Assembly (NCBI GenBank): GCA_002434335.1
Contig: DJJW01000035.1
Location: forward strand, 23,281 to 30,888
Length of the DNA stretch: 7,608 nt
Reading direction: 5' to 3'
DNA from: Lachnoclostridium sp. UBA6558
GTDB lineage: Bacteria > Bacillota > Clostridia > Lachnospirales > Lachnospiraceae
Under the pieces are notes generated by a model. The model was not told the DNA's origin. It was given only the letters and a program-made list of their open reading frames with translations, and ran no database searches. Below are positions 1 to 6,588 of the stretch, piece by piece; position 1 is the first letter of the stretch, and each line of letters starts with the position of its first letter. Made by a program: the position numbers and the translations under genes.

Positions 1-1892
1 AACAATGTATTTCTAATGTCTGAAAGCAGCCATTTGCTCATGGTTATGGAGAGTGAACGTTCCACGAAATTCTCCAGATAGATATTCTTAAGCAGGCTGA
101 GCATCTGATTTTCTTTACCGTTTGTAATAAATTGCAGGAGCTGGCTTTCCATTTCAATGGTATAACTGTATTGATCCATATCCTTATTGATTTCATGATA
201 TAACTGAAGAATATGCTCCGGCCCGGCGTATCCAAGTGCTTCCATAGCATGTTGTGAAGCCTGCCAGGTCTGATAGAGGTTTGTAAAAGTCTCACTGATG
301 CCACCATAAATTACAAGAGAAAAGGTATCCTTTAGCTCACGATATGCTTTGTGAAATTGAATTCTTGCTCTGTCATAAAAAGCTGTGTCAGTACAATTAT
401 CCCCTGACTCTTCTGCCTGGGAATTCATCTGAATAAGTACCGCATAGGACTGAAAATCCGCTTCATATAACAATACCCTGTCCTCAAAATTCCTCTCCAG
501 CACCTCTTTTATAATCTCCTGAAAGCTGTTTTTGTTTTGGACAAAATCATCTATATAGAATTCCATCTCATTCAGATAAACACCCAGGTATAACACCAGA
601 TAATTACTGTTTTCGTTATTGAGATTTAATACCTTGGCAATCTGTTCCGTTTCTATGGGCGTATCAGAAAGACCCTTCATCAATCTTGAGAGATATGCTG
701 AGAATATAATAGGTCTCTGATGTTCTATGGTCTCCTGTAAAGTAATCTTCTTATCAATCAGCAGATTAACATAATGGTCGATGGAATAGATGACATCCCT
801 TTCTTTTACTTTCAATGTTCCTTCTTCACCTGAGAAAGAATTCATAAGCCTTGACTCCAACTGCTTAATAGGTTTGAGATTCTTCCAACTTAAGAGTACT
901 AACAGAATCAAACCGATTACAAGCACTAAAATAATTGCAGCCCAGTATATTCGCTGAATAAAAGCCAGATTGTGGTACACCATGGTAGAAGGCTGTACAA
1001 GATAATAGCTCCACAGATTGTTATTGGATGAAACTCTGGTTATAAGCATTTTTTCATGATTTAATGTAACATAACCGGTATTTTTATTTTCTTTTAATAG
1101 ATTGGTTGTATCAAATACAGCCATTTCAGCGGAAGCAGAGGTTGATAAACGGAATATCTCTCTGCCGCTGCTATCGGTAATACTTAAGAAACCAGTATCA
1201 TAGGTATTTATTCCTGCAAATAAATCTTTGAAATAATTTTTATTGATACGGTAGCATATGGTGACCGGTGCCTTCGTATAATTCCTATAAATGGACATAG
1301 GGTATGTATATAGCAGAAAATCATCACGTACATCCGTATATTTCTTTAGACTCTGTGGTTTTCCATATGCTGCCATGTCTGTCAGTAAGGCTAAATATTC
1401 CTGATAATACTCTTTCTTATACCTTTTATTATATTGATAGTACAGAATACTTTTCTCAAATTCATTGGCAGAAAGCACGTAATCCGTCTCATAGAAATAA
1501 AGAAAGACATCCTCAAAGAAAGTCATATTCTGTATGGATAATAGATTTTGCAGGCTTTTTTTAGCATCCCAGGCCTGAAGATAATAATTGTGGTCTGTCG
1601 TATTGTTGTGCATTAATTTTACAATTTCTGCATTATTGGATACTTGAGAATTGATGGATGACATGATCTTAAAACTGTTGTCCACATCGGTAACAGCCTT
1701 CTCAAGATTCACCTGATTTTCCTTCAGTAAATCTTTCTTAACGTTGTTAATACTGTAATAGTACATAATTAATCCCAGTATTAGAATAATGACAAGAAGA
1801 AAACTATAAGAACAGACCAGACGAAGCAGAAAACGGTCATTATACTTCTCTTTGAATATATTCTTACGTGAATTTCTTTTTTGTTCATCCAT
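1..1892 (-). CDS. Membrane-anchored AraC-family transcriptional regulator (YesS/YtdP-like), C-terminus cut by window edge
   Basis: The frame is open for 630 codons from the ATG at 1892 to the left edge, so the gene is 3'-truncated by the window. The start is supported by a strong Shine-Dalgarno site (GAGGGGGGAT) a few bases upstream. The product starts with a short charged cytoplasmic tail, then a first membrane helix (about residues 24-46) and an extracytoplasmic segment of about 265 residues, the position of a Cache-like sensor. A second helix follows (about 311-335, AAIILVLVIGLILLVLLSW) and then a HAMP-like linker starting with NLKPIKQLE. The cytoplasmic part contains SQHAMEALGY (about 546-555), which resembles the A..AL.Y motif found before the helix-turn-helix domain in YesS/YtdP-type regulators. 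Those proteins usually run to about 750-770 residues and end in two AraC helix-turn-helix motifs, so that domain should lie just outside the window. The likely role is sensing an extracellular sugar-related signal and activating carbohydrate genes. The family call is good; the ligand and targets are unknown. Confidence 0.85.
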   Translation of the reverse strand, partial: MDEQKRNSRKNIFKEKYNDRFLLRLVCSYSFLLVIILILGLIMYYYSINNVKKDLLKENQVNLEKAVTDVDNSFKIMSSINSQVSNNAEIVKLMHNNTTDHNYYLQAWDAKKSLQNLLSIQNMTFFEDVFLYFYETDYVLSANEFEKSILYYQYNKRYKKEYYQEYLALLTDMAAYGKPQSLKKYTDVRDDFLLYTYPMSIYRNYTKAPVTICYRINKNYFKDLFAGINTYDTGFLSITDSSGREIFRLSTSASAEMAVFDTTNLLKENKNTGYVTLNHEKMLITRVSSNNNLWSYYLVQPSTMVYHNLAFIQRIYWAAIILVLVIGLILLVLLSWKNLKPIKQLESRLMNSFSGEEGTLKVKERDVIYSIDHYVNLLIDKKITLQETIEHQRPIIFSAYLSRLMKGLSDTPIETEQIAKVLNLNNENSNYLVLYLGVYLNEMEFYIDDFVQNKNSFQEIIKEVLERNFEDRVLLYEADFQSYAVLIQMNSQAEESGDNCTDTAFYDRARIQFHKAYRELKDTFSLVIYGGISETFTNLYQTWQASQHAMEALGYAGPEHILQLYHEINKDMDQYSYTIEMESQLLQFITNGKENQMLSLLKNIYLENFVERSLSITMSKWLLSDIRNTL

Positions 1893-1962
1893 TGTAATCC
1901 CCCCTCACAGATAGATGTTAGTATAAAATCTTATCAAAAAACAAATAAAAGCTGTAATATAT

Positions 1963-1978
1963 ATGTAAATACTTACAT
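1963..1978. repeat. Short palindrome ATGTAA-N4-TTACAT at the predicted start of transcription
   Basis: ATGTAA (1963-1968) and TTACAT (1973-1978) form a perfect inverted repeat with a 4-base spacer. It sits immediately downstream of the predicted -10 box of the minus-strand regulator gene, where a bound protein could block transcription. The surroundings are very AT-rich, so chance occurrence is quite possible. Confidence 0.35.
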
Positions 1979-1982
1979 TATT

Positions 1983-2011
1983 ATCTTACTAATTATCAAC
2001 AAAATAGTCAA
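1983..2011 (-). promoter_or_regulatory. Sigma-A-type promoter of the membrane-anchored AraC regulator
   Basis: On the minus strand a -35 box TTGACT (2011-2006) and a -10 box TAAGAT (1988-1983) are separated by exactly 17 bases. The match is 5 of 6 for the -35 and 4 of 6 for the -10. Transcription would start near 1976, giving a leader of about 84 bases before the ATG at 1892. No other pair of this quality was seen upstream of the gene. Confidence 0.6.
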
Positions 2012-2365
2012 TGGTTTTTCACTTGTTTTCGTTTTATTTACTAAATGGGTTTGTAATTTTTATTGGATTACTGCTATTAACCGGTGTTTAGCTGTACTAC
2101 TTGTACAATTAAAGCAGAATGAAAATATTGAGAATTCTTGAGAAATACATGATTTTTATACACAAAGCTCTGTTTGCTAATTCAGATTGGAAATACATGT
2201 TTGAGTTTTTAATAGCAAGCCATATGCAGCTAATTATTCAATTTCCCAGTTATAATGAAAGCACTTACATAATTTTTATCAAAAGGAATTATATTAATTT
2301 TGAAGTAAAAAAAAAGAAGAAATCAATAATTTAGGCATCAGACACTGTTAGAATAACTAATTAAA
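2012..2365. other. AT-rich intergenic spacer with no supported gene
   Basis: This stretch lies between the promoter of the left regulator and the terminator of the GH43 gene. Two short plus-strand open frames pass through (1881-2141 and 2119-2334), but they lack convincing ribosome binding sites, have the composition of AT-rich noncoding DNA and match nothing I recognise. A nine-base A run lies near 2307-2315. The 10-mer GAAATACATG occurs twice (2142-2151 and 2190-2199), 48 bases apart. I see no RNA gene or mobile-element remnant. Confidence 0.6.
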
Positions 2366-2417
2366 AATAAGAGCATTCTTTAATGCCTTACATCTTTGCA
2401 TTATGAATACTCTTATT
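2366..2417 (-). terminator. Intrinsic terminator of the GH43 gene
   Basis: Outer arms at 2366-2378 and 2405-2417 pair over 13 bases. An inner helix (2381-2386 with 2398-2403, TAATGC/GCATTA) extends the stem and leaves an 11-base loop. On the minus-strand transcript the only irregular outer pair is a G-U wobble, whereas on the plus strand the same position is an A/C mismatch. The minus-strand RNA continues into UUUUAA. It lies about 80 bases downstream of the GH43 stop codon, so it fits as that gene's terminator. Confidence 0.75.
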
Positions 2418-2495
2418 ATAATATTAACTATTATTAAAAAGTGACTATGTATCAGTTGAATATATTCTTCACATCGATATGATAAATTTCGTAAT

Positions 2496-4067
2496 TTAAT
2501 TAAAATCTCTCATATCAAAGTATTCAAATTGAACCTTTCCTTTACCGCAGTTACCATCAGCTATTGCAAAAATACCTGTTCTGACGCCTACCCAGACAGC
2601 TCCCGCAGGGGTGAATCTGTTTGTCGGAGCGCTCCAGTCTTCCTCATGGATTTTATACCTGAATTCACAGGATTCATCCGGATAAAATGTCTGGCTTAGA
2701 CAGATACTGCTGCAACTATTCATAACAATTTCCTTCTTTATGATTTCCCTGCGGCTTTCTCCTTCACCTTCTGATTCCAGATAAATCAATTTGGTCTCCA
2801 GTTCATTTTTTTCTACACACAGAGCGGCATATCGATTACCTATAATTACGATACCGCTTCTGCCATTCGTAAGTTCACTGATATCAAGCTTTGTTTCTGC
2901 CTGAAAGGATAACCTGTCAATTTTCCTGGTCAATACATTTGCACTGTTCCACAATTGAGCGGTGGCCTCATTTGTAGTATTAATGGGATACAGTACTAAA
3001 GAACCAGGTAACTCTGTTAAGGAAAAAAACTCTTTTTTGTAATTCGCCATCCATTGCCAGGGAAGCGAAAGCTCAGAGGCTGAGAAGTCCTCAGCTGTCC
3101 AAAGCTCCTTTAGGTAATCTGCCGATACCTCTAATGGTTTTCTGTATTCTTTAACCGGCTCTCCGATGCCATCGCCCTTATTATCAATTCCAATAACAGG
3201 CCAGCCATCTGACCATTTAACAGGCTGCAGGTGTGGTATTCTTCCATAAGCTCCTTTTTGCTGAAAATGAAGAAACCATTCCTCTCCCTCCTGTGTATCT
3301 ACAAGACCTCCCTGATGAGGACCGTTAATATCTGTATCTCCCTGCTGTAATACAATTTTCTCTTCATAAGGGCCATAAATAGAAGTACTTCTTAATACAG
3401 TCTGCCAGCCGTATTTAACTCCACCGGCAGGTGCAAAAATATAATAGAAGCCATCCTTTTTATAGACTTTGGGGCCTTCGATTGTCGGCTGCGTTAATGT
3501 GCCGTCATAAATAATCCTGTCTTCTCCATATAACTGATCTCCAGCTTCATTTAATTCAAAGATTGCCAGTTTGCTCTTGATACCGGCTCGGCTGTTTGCA
3601 TATGCATGAACCAGATATCCCCTGCCATCCTCTTCCCAAAACGGACAGGTATCAATTAACCCTTTGCCTTCTTTAAGGCATACCGGTGGCTCCCATTCCT
3701 TAAGAGGGTCCATTGTACTGGTCATAAATATTCCTTCGTCAGGCATTCCAAAATATATATAGAATCTGTTCTTATGAAATCGTATACTTGGAGCCCAAAT
3801 TCCTTTTGCATGTGCAGGCTTTTCATAATCCTTATAGGGAAGACAGTGTACAGCATAATTCACCAGCTTCCAGTTTACAAGATCTTTTGATATCAATATT
3901 GGGAGTCCAGGCATAAAGTTGAAACTGGATGCTGTCATATAATAGGTATCACCTACCCTGATTACATCGGGATCTGAATAATCTTCGTAGAGTAAAGGGT
4001 TTTGATAACTGCCGTTTTGTAAATCCGCTCTTCTAAGTGGCGGTACTACTTTTTTAATTGAATTCAT
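2496..4067 (-). CDS. Glycoside hydrolase family 43, beta-xylosidase / alpha-L-arabinofuranosidase-like
   Basis: The 523-residue product has an N-terminal five-bladed beta-propeller catalytic domain (about residues 20-315) and a C-terminal concanavalin-like beta-sandwich (about 325-520), the usual architecture of two-domain GH43 xylosidases. The three expected acidic residues are visible: the general base Asp32 in YSDPDVIRVGD, the pKa-modulating Asp139 in GLIDTCPFW and the general acid Glu197 in PTIEGPK. The motif GPHQGGLVDT (249-258) is also typical of the family. There is no signal peptide, so the enzyme should work in the cytoplasm on imported xylo- or arabinoxylo-oligosaccharides, releasing xylose or arabinose. 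From memory it most resembles subfamily 12, but the substrate cannot be settled from sequence. The start at 4067 is preceded by AAGGA with a 7-9 base spacer. It is divergent from an AraC regulator, its probable controller, and is followed by its own terminator, so it appears monocistronic. Confidence 0.93.
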   Translation of the reverse strand: MNSIKKVVPPLRRADLQNGSYQNPLLYEDYSDPDVIRVGDTYYMTASSFNFMPGLPILISKDLVNWKLVNYAVHCLPYKDYEKPAHAKGIWAPSIRFHKNRFYIYFGMPDEGIFMTSTMDPLKEWEPPVCLKEGKGLIDTCPFWEEDGRGYLVHAYANSRAGIKSKLAIFELNEAGDQLYGEDRIIYDGTLTQPTIEGPKVYKKDGFYYIFAPAGGVKYGWQTVLRSTSIYGPYEEKIVLQQGDTDINGPHQGGLVDTQEGEEWFLHFQQKGAYGRIPHLQPVKWSDGWPVIGIDNKGDGIGEPVKEYRKPLEVSADYLKELWTAEDFSASELSLPWQWMANYKKEFFSLTELPGSLVLYPINTTNEATAQLWNSANVLTRKIDRLSFQAETKLDISELTNGRSGIVIIGNRYAALCVEKNELETKLIYLESEGEGESRREIIKKEIVMNSCSSICLSQTFYPDESCEFRYKIHEEDWSAPTNRFTPAGAVWVGVRTGIFAIADGNCGKGKVQFEYFDMRDFN

Positions 4068-4100
4068 TGTATCTTCCTTTCATTCACTTCTAATTAATTC

Positions 4101-4129
4101 CATATAAGCACTCTTATTTTGCTTATCAG
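4101..4129 (-). promoter_or_regulatory. Possible weak promoter of the GH43 gene
   Basis: On the minus strand CTGATA (4129-4124) and TATATG (4106-4101) are 17 bases apart, each matching the sigma-A consensus at 4 of 6 positions. Transcription would start near 4094, leaving a leader of about 27 bases. A weak promoter would fit a gene that needs an AraC-type activator. Other AT-rich hexamers nearby compete, so this is tentative. Confidence 0.3.
4104..4126. promoter_or_regulatory. Candidate operator: inverted repeat ATAAGC-N11-GCTTAT
   Basis: ATAAGC (4104-4109) and GCTTAT (4121-4126) form a perfect inverted repeat with an 11-base spacer. It lies 37 bases upstream of the GH43 start codon and overlaps the tentative GH43 promoter. 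Its geometry is the same as that of the repeat at 4182-4204 in the same intergenic region. A regulatory role is an inference from position. Confidence 0.4.
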
Positions 4130-4181
4130 ATATTACTTACTAAAACAACGAAAAATCATAAAAATTCTGCTGGAAAATTTG

Positions 4182-4204
4182 ATTACATAGCTTGTCCCTG
4201 TAAT
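4182..4204. promoter_or_regulatory. Candidate operator: inverted repeat ATTACA-N11-TGTAAT around the -35 box
   Basis: ATTACA (4182-4187) and TGTAAT (4199-4204) flank the -35 box of the plus-strand regulator promoter. A further TGTAAT copy occurs at 4231-4236, 32 bases downstream of the previous copy, roughly three helical turns. A bound regulator here could repress its own gene and act on the divergent GH43 gene. Short AT-rich words such as these recur by chance, so confidence is modest. Confidence 0.4.
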
Positions 4205-4220
4205 GTAAAAATGCTACAAT
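4192..4220 (+). promoter_or_regulatory. Sigma-A-type promoter of the cupin AraC regulator
   Basis: TTGTCC (4192-4197) and TACAAT (4215-4220) are separated by exactly 17 bases. The -10 box matches 5 of 6 consensus positions; the -35 is weaker but keeps the TTG core. Transcription would start near 4227, giving a leader of about 26 bases to the ATG at 4253, with the Shine-Dalgarno sequence TGGAG at 4243-4247. Confidence 0.65.
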
Positions 4221-4252
4221 AAATCAAAAATGTAATAACCAATGGAGACCTT

Positions 4253-5080
4253 ATGAATACCTTTTATCAAAATAACAAGGACGCTTTTCGATGTTATCAA
4301 TCCATTAATCTGACCTATCCTTCCCATTTACATAAGCAACTGGAAATTCTGTTTGTATTATCCGGCTCAATTAATGTAACCATCGAGAATAAAAGCGCTG
4401 TCCTTCATGAAGGTGATATGTCCGTCTGTTTTCCTAATACGATACACAGCCTATGTACCCCTGATAGCAGCCGTATTATCATATTGATTTTTGACAGGTA
4501 TCTTTTGGATATACCAGGAATCGATTTATCCTCGTCAAAACCTGTTAATCCATTCCTCCAAAATAATAAACTTCACAAAGATATTCCCTATTGCCTGCAT
4601 GGGATGTTGGATTTAAGGGAATCCTCTGAATCCCGGCATCTTGAAACAAAGCAAAAAGCCTATCTCTCTTTAACAATGTGCCGGTTGCTAGAGATACTTA
4701 CCTTTGATAAAACCTCACCCCGGACAGCCAACTATTCTGCTGACCTGGAATTGGTCCATAATGCACTGGTATTCATTGACAATCATTATAATGAGCCCAT
4801 TACACTTAGCCTGGTAGCTGAGCAACTAACTATCAGTAAATATTATCTGTCGCGCTCCTTTAACAAGCAGCTTGGTATATCATTTCAGCAATACCTGAAT
4901 CGACAGCGATTGCAGGAGGCACAGTATCTGCTTGAAAATACCCGGCTTAGCGTAACAGAAATATCATTTCAGACAGGCTTTGAGAGTATGCGTACCTTTT
5001 ACCGTGTTTTTCAAGAGGTATATAAGATGTCACCAACTTCTTACCGTAACAAAGGCTACGAAAGACTTACTAATATGTAG
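4253..5080 (+). CDS. AraC-family transcriptional regulator with N-terminal cupin sensor
   Basis: The 275-residue protein has the classic two-part AraC layout. An N-terminal cupin (about residues 15-85) carries HLHKQLEILFVLSG, with His25, His27 and Glu31 in positions typical of this fold, and a second conserved region GDMSVCFPNTIHSL ending near His65. The C-terminal domain (about 165-265) holds two helix-turn-helix motifs: LVAEQLTISKYYLSRSFN (about 187-204) and the family signature ISFQTGFESMRTFYRVFQ (about 237-254), closing with MSPTSYR. It has no membrane segment and is cytoplasmic. It is divergently transcribed from the GH43 gene across 185 bases, the standard arrangement for a local activator of the neighbouring enzyme. 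A pentose, xylobiose or similar sugar is the probable ligand, but this is inferred only from context. The start is supported by TGGAG with a 5-base spacer and a good promoter upstream. Confidence 0.92.
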   Translation: MNTFYQNNKDAFRCYQSINLTYPSHLHKQLEILFVLSGSINVTIENKSAVLHEGDMSVCFPNTIHSLCTPDSSRIIILIFDRYLLDIPGIDLSSSKPVNPFLQNNKLHKDIPYCLHGMLDLRESSESRHLETKQKAYLSLTMCRLLEILTFDKTSPRTANYSADLELVHNALVFIDNHYNEPITLSLVAEQLTISKYYLSRSFNKQLGISFQQYLNRQRLQEAQYLLENTRLSVTEISFQTGFESMRTFYRVFQEVYKMSPTSYRNKGYERLTNM

Positions 5081-5142
5081 ATATCATAACTCCAGAAATT
5101 AAAATATTCATGCCAAAATGATATTATATTATGCCATTTCTT

Positions 5143-5170
5143 GCAGCGGTATTTCTAACTGCTGTTATTT
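5143..5170 (+). terminator. Probable intrinsic terminator of the cupin AraC regulator
   Basis: CAGCGGT (5144-5150) pairs with ACTGCTG (5158-5164), using one G-U wobble, around a 7-base loop; a further G-U pair extends the stem by one. The plus-strand transcript continues as TTATTTGTT. It lies about 63 bases after the regulator's stop codon and directly abuts the end of the convergent amidase gene, so the two transcripts meet here. The stem is short, so this is only probable. Confidence 0.5.
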
Positions 5171-5171
5171 G

Positions 5172-5888
5172 TTAGTCTCCTGCTACTTTATTATTACCGG
5201 TATTCTGCTGAATATAGGCGAGCAGTCCTAACATTATTCCATATGCTACCTTTTCCTGATAGTCATCCGTCAGTAATAAAGCTGCTTCTTTTCGGTTGGA
5301 GAGAAAACCGCACTCTACTATGACCAATGGACATTTTGAATTTCTAAGCATGTAATAAGAACTGTTTGCTTTGGCAACTCTGTGATTGCCGTCCTTTAAG
5401 GTATTCTTAGCGTAATCCTGAATTGTTTCTGCCAGCAGCTGCCCCTTCTCTGAACCCTGGTAATAGAATACCTGCAAGCCTTTTATAGCCTCCTGTGAGA
5501 AGCTGTTCTGATGGATACTGACAGCGAAAAGAGCATCCGTAGAATTTATTATGTTCACACGGTTTCTCATATCTGACCGCTTTTTATCCGAATCATTTTT
5601 GCTGTAAAGCCCGTTGTCATCTTCTCTTGTCAATATAACCTGAATTCCTTTATTCTCTAAAAGTGATTTGAGTTTTAAGGAGATACTTAAGTTTATATCC
5701 TTTTCCAATGCCTTATTAACTCCAATTTTACCGGGGTCAAAACCTCCATGCCCAGGATCGAGCACAATTGTTACCGGATTGGATTTATTCAATAATTTCT
5801 GAACCAGATAAATTCCATTATTATAAAAAAGGGTTAATATCGCCAATGTTAAACATATTGTCAGTATTGTAATAAGCTTCTTTTTCAT
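5172..5888 (-). CDS. cwlD: CwlD-like N-acetylmuramoyl-L-alanine amidase (Amidase_3), spore cortex maturation
   Basis: The 238-residue product is close in length to Bacillus subtilis CwlD. An N-terminal hydrophobic helix (about residues 4-22, basic MKKK start) acts as signal or anchor, placing the enzyme outside the membrane. The Amidase_3 fold follows (about 40-228). The zinc ligands are His47 in DPGHGG, Glu62 in LEKD and His126 in SIHQN; the catalytic Glu192 lies in VECGFLSN. In spore formers CwlD cleaves the L-alanine side chain from muramic acid so that PdaA can form the muramic-delta-lactam needed for cortex lysis at germination. The RMRNRVNIIN-like stretch (about 107-115) and CGFLSNRKEAALL also resemble CwlD, but another small Amidase_3 hydrolase cannot be excluded. 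The start at 5888 follows TAGGTG with a 7-base spacer. No convincing sigma-A promoter was found upstream, as might be expected for a sporulation gene. It ends against the convergent regulator's terminator. Confidence 0.85.
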   Translation of the reverse strand: MKKKLITILTICLTLAILTLFYNNGIYLVQKLLNKSNPVTIVLDPGHGGFDPGKIGVNKALEKDINLSISLKLKSLLENKGIQVILTREDDNGLYSKNDSDKKRSDMRNRVNIINSTDALFAVSIHQNSFSQEAIKGLQVFYYQGSEKGQLLAETIQDYAKNTLKDGNHRVAKANSSYYMLRNSKCPLVIVECGFLSNRKEAALLLTDDYQEKVAYGIMLGLLAYIQQNTGNNKVAGD

Positions 5889-6041
5889 GTCAGCACACCT
5901 ATAATTATTATATATAATCTTATGTCAGTGCTTTTAATATAAGTCAGTTAATTGCTCCTGTTTACCTCCTATGCTTACATTTTTGGTCTCGAAAACTCTA
6001 TTTTATATACAGGAAGTTATGGAATATAGAGGGAACACTGC

Positions 6042-6070
6042 TTGAAAAAGTCTGACGGTTGCTTTATAAG
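6042..6070 (+). promoter_or_regulatory. Strong-looking plus-strand promoter without an annotated gene
   Basis: TTGAAA (6042-6047) and TATAAG (6065-6070) are separated by exactly 17 bases, each matching the sigma-A consensus at 5 of 6 positions. Transcription would start near 6077, just before the hairpin at 6092-6133, and point into the antisense strand of the small membrane-protein gene. No plus-strand coding sequence follows, so the product would be a small RNA or antisense RNA if the promoter is used. Confidence 0.45.
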
Positions 6071-6091
6071 ACATCATAATCCAATACATAT

Positions 6092-6133
6092 AATAATGGA
6101 TTCAGAACATAGAAACATTCTGAATCCATTATT
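6092..6133 (-). terminator. 16-bp perfect hairpin, probable terminator of the small membrane-protein gene
   Basis: AATAATGGATTCAGAA (6092-6107) and its exact complement at 6118-6133 form a 16-base-pair stem around a 10-base loop. It begins 39 bases after the stop codon of the minus-strand membrane-protein gene. The minus-strand RNA leaves the stem through AUUAUUAUAUGUAUU, which is U-rich but not a pure U run; the plus-strand continuation is less U-rich still. Termination of the minus-strand gene is the simplest reading. It could instead be a structured element of a plus-strand transcript started near 6077. Confidence 0.6.
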
Positions 6134-6172
6134 GGTTAATACTTTCATTTAATCTAATGATTACTCTGCTGC

Positions 6173-6487
6173 CTATTCGTTACCGGTTATTTGCTCAGTC
6201 GCTTCCTGTTTGTTTGTATCTTTTGATTCCTCACAGCAATTGTGTTTGTTACCTCGAAACATCATAAATATCATTAGTCCCATCATTACCGGACAAATAA
6301 ATGGAGCCACATATCCTAATATTCGTGAAGCAGTAGGACTAATTATGGTAATATACGGTATCAACGAAAGAATGAGTATGGGTAACCCACAGCACAATAC
6401 CATATGAAGCATATGTTTACCCGTTGAATGATTTGCAGACTTTGCTTCATGATTATTTTTATGGCCTTTATTTTTTAGTATTCCCAT
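6173..6487 (-). CDS. Small Cys/His/Met-rich two-helix membrane protein of unknown function
   Basis: I chose the ATG at 6487 (104 residues) over the upstream in-frame ATG at 6508 because AGGAG lies 8 bases before 6487, while only a weak A-rich stretch precedes 6508. The product has a basic, His-rich N-terminus, a first membrane helix (about residues 27-50, MVLCCGLPILILSLIPY), a short loop, a second Met-rich helix (about 60-77, FICPVMMGLMIFMMF) and a hydrophilic acidic tail. Cys pairs sit at residues 32-33 and 84-85, near the same membrane face if both helices cross as a hairpin, with one more Cys at 65. Such ligands suggest, but do not prove, soft-metal binding. The pattern faintly recalls small CPLM-type membrane proteins such as DUF2933, but I cannot assign a family. 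A -10-like TATACT lies upstream near 6522-6527 without a clear -35. Confidence 0.7.
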   Translation of the reverse strand: MGILKNKGHKNNHEAKSANHSTGKHMLHMVLCCGLPILILSLIPYITIISPTASRILGYVAPFICPVMMGLMIFMMFRGNKHNCCEESKDTNKQEATEQITGNE

Positions 6488-6495
6488 TTTAAATA

Positions 6496-6500
6496 CTCCT
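6496..6500 (-). promoter_or_regulatory. Ribosome binding site that decides the membrane-protein start
   Basis: On the minus strand AGGAG (6500-6496) lies 8 bases before the ATG at 6487. It falls inside the short extension that would be coding if the ATG at 6508 were used, which argues that 6487 is the real start. Confidence 0.7.
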
Positions 6501-6588
6501 GTTTTCATATTTTCTTTTGGGAATAGTATAATTTAATTATGTGGAGTTTTTATGTAGATGAAGAAATTCTAGATTTGCAGAATTTTCA

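Noticed and set aside
44..307. Minus-strand open frame of 87 codons
   Set aside because: It lies out of frame inside the large membrane-anchored regulator gene, which is open across the whole stretch with clear domain structure.
1304..1564. Plus-strand open frame of 86 codons
   Set aside because: It is antisense to the sensor domain of the regulator gene, has no ribosome binding site and no recognisable motif.
1881..2334. Two overlapping plus-strand open frames (1881-2141, 2119-2334) that could be small genes
   Set aside because: They lack good ribosome binding sites, the first begins inside the regulator's coding end and crosses its promoter, and their Ile/Asn/Lys-rich composition is what AT-rich noncoding DNA yields.
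4207..4218. Possible catabolite-responsive element near TGTAAAAATGCTACA
   Set aside because: The central CG and the symmetric half-sites of the cre consensus are missing.
5905..5945. Sporulation sigma-factor promoter for cwlD around CATAAGAT
   Set aside because: The -10-like CATA box has no matching -35 element at the spacing expected for sigma-E, sigma-G or sigma-K.
6016..6045. Eight-codon plus-strand frame (MEYRGNTA) preceded by AGGA
   Set aside because: It is very short, has no promoter upstream that I can see, and nothing supports translation.
6210..6407. Plus-strand open frame of 65 codons
   Set aside because: It is antisense to the small membrane-protein gene, which has a better start, a membrane topology and a terminator.
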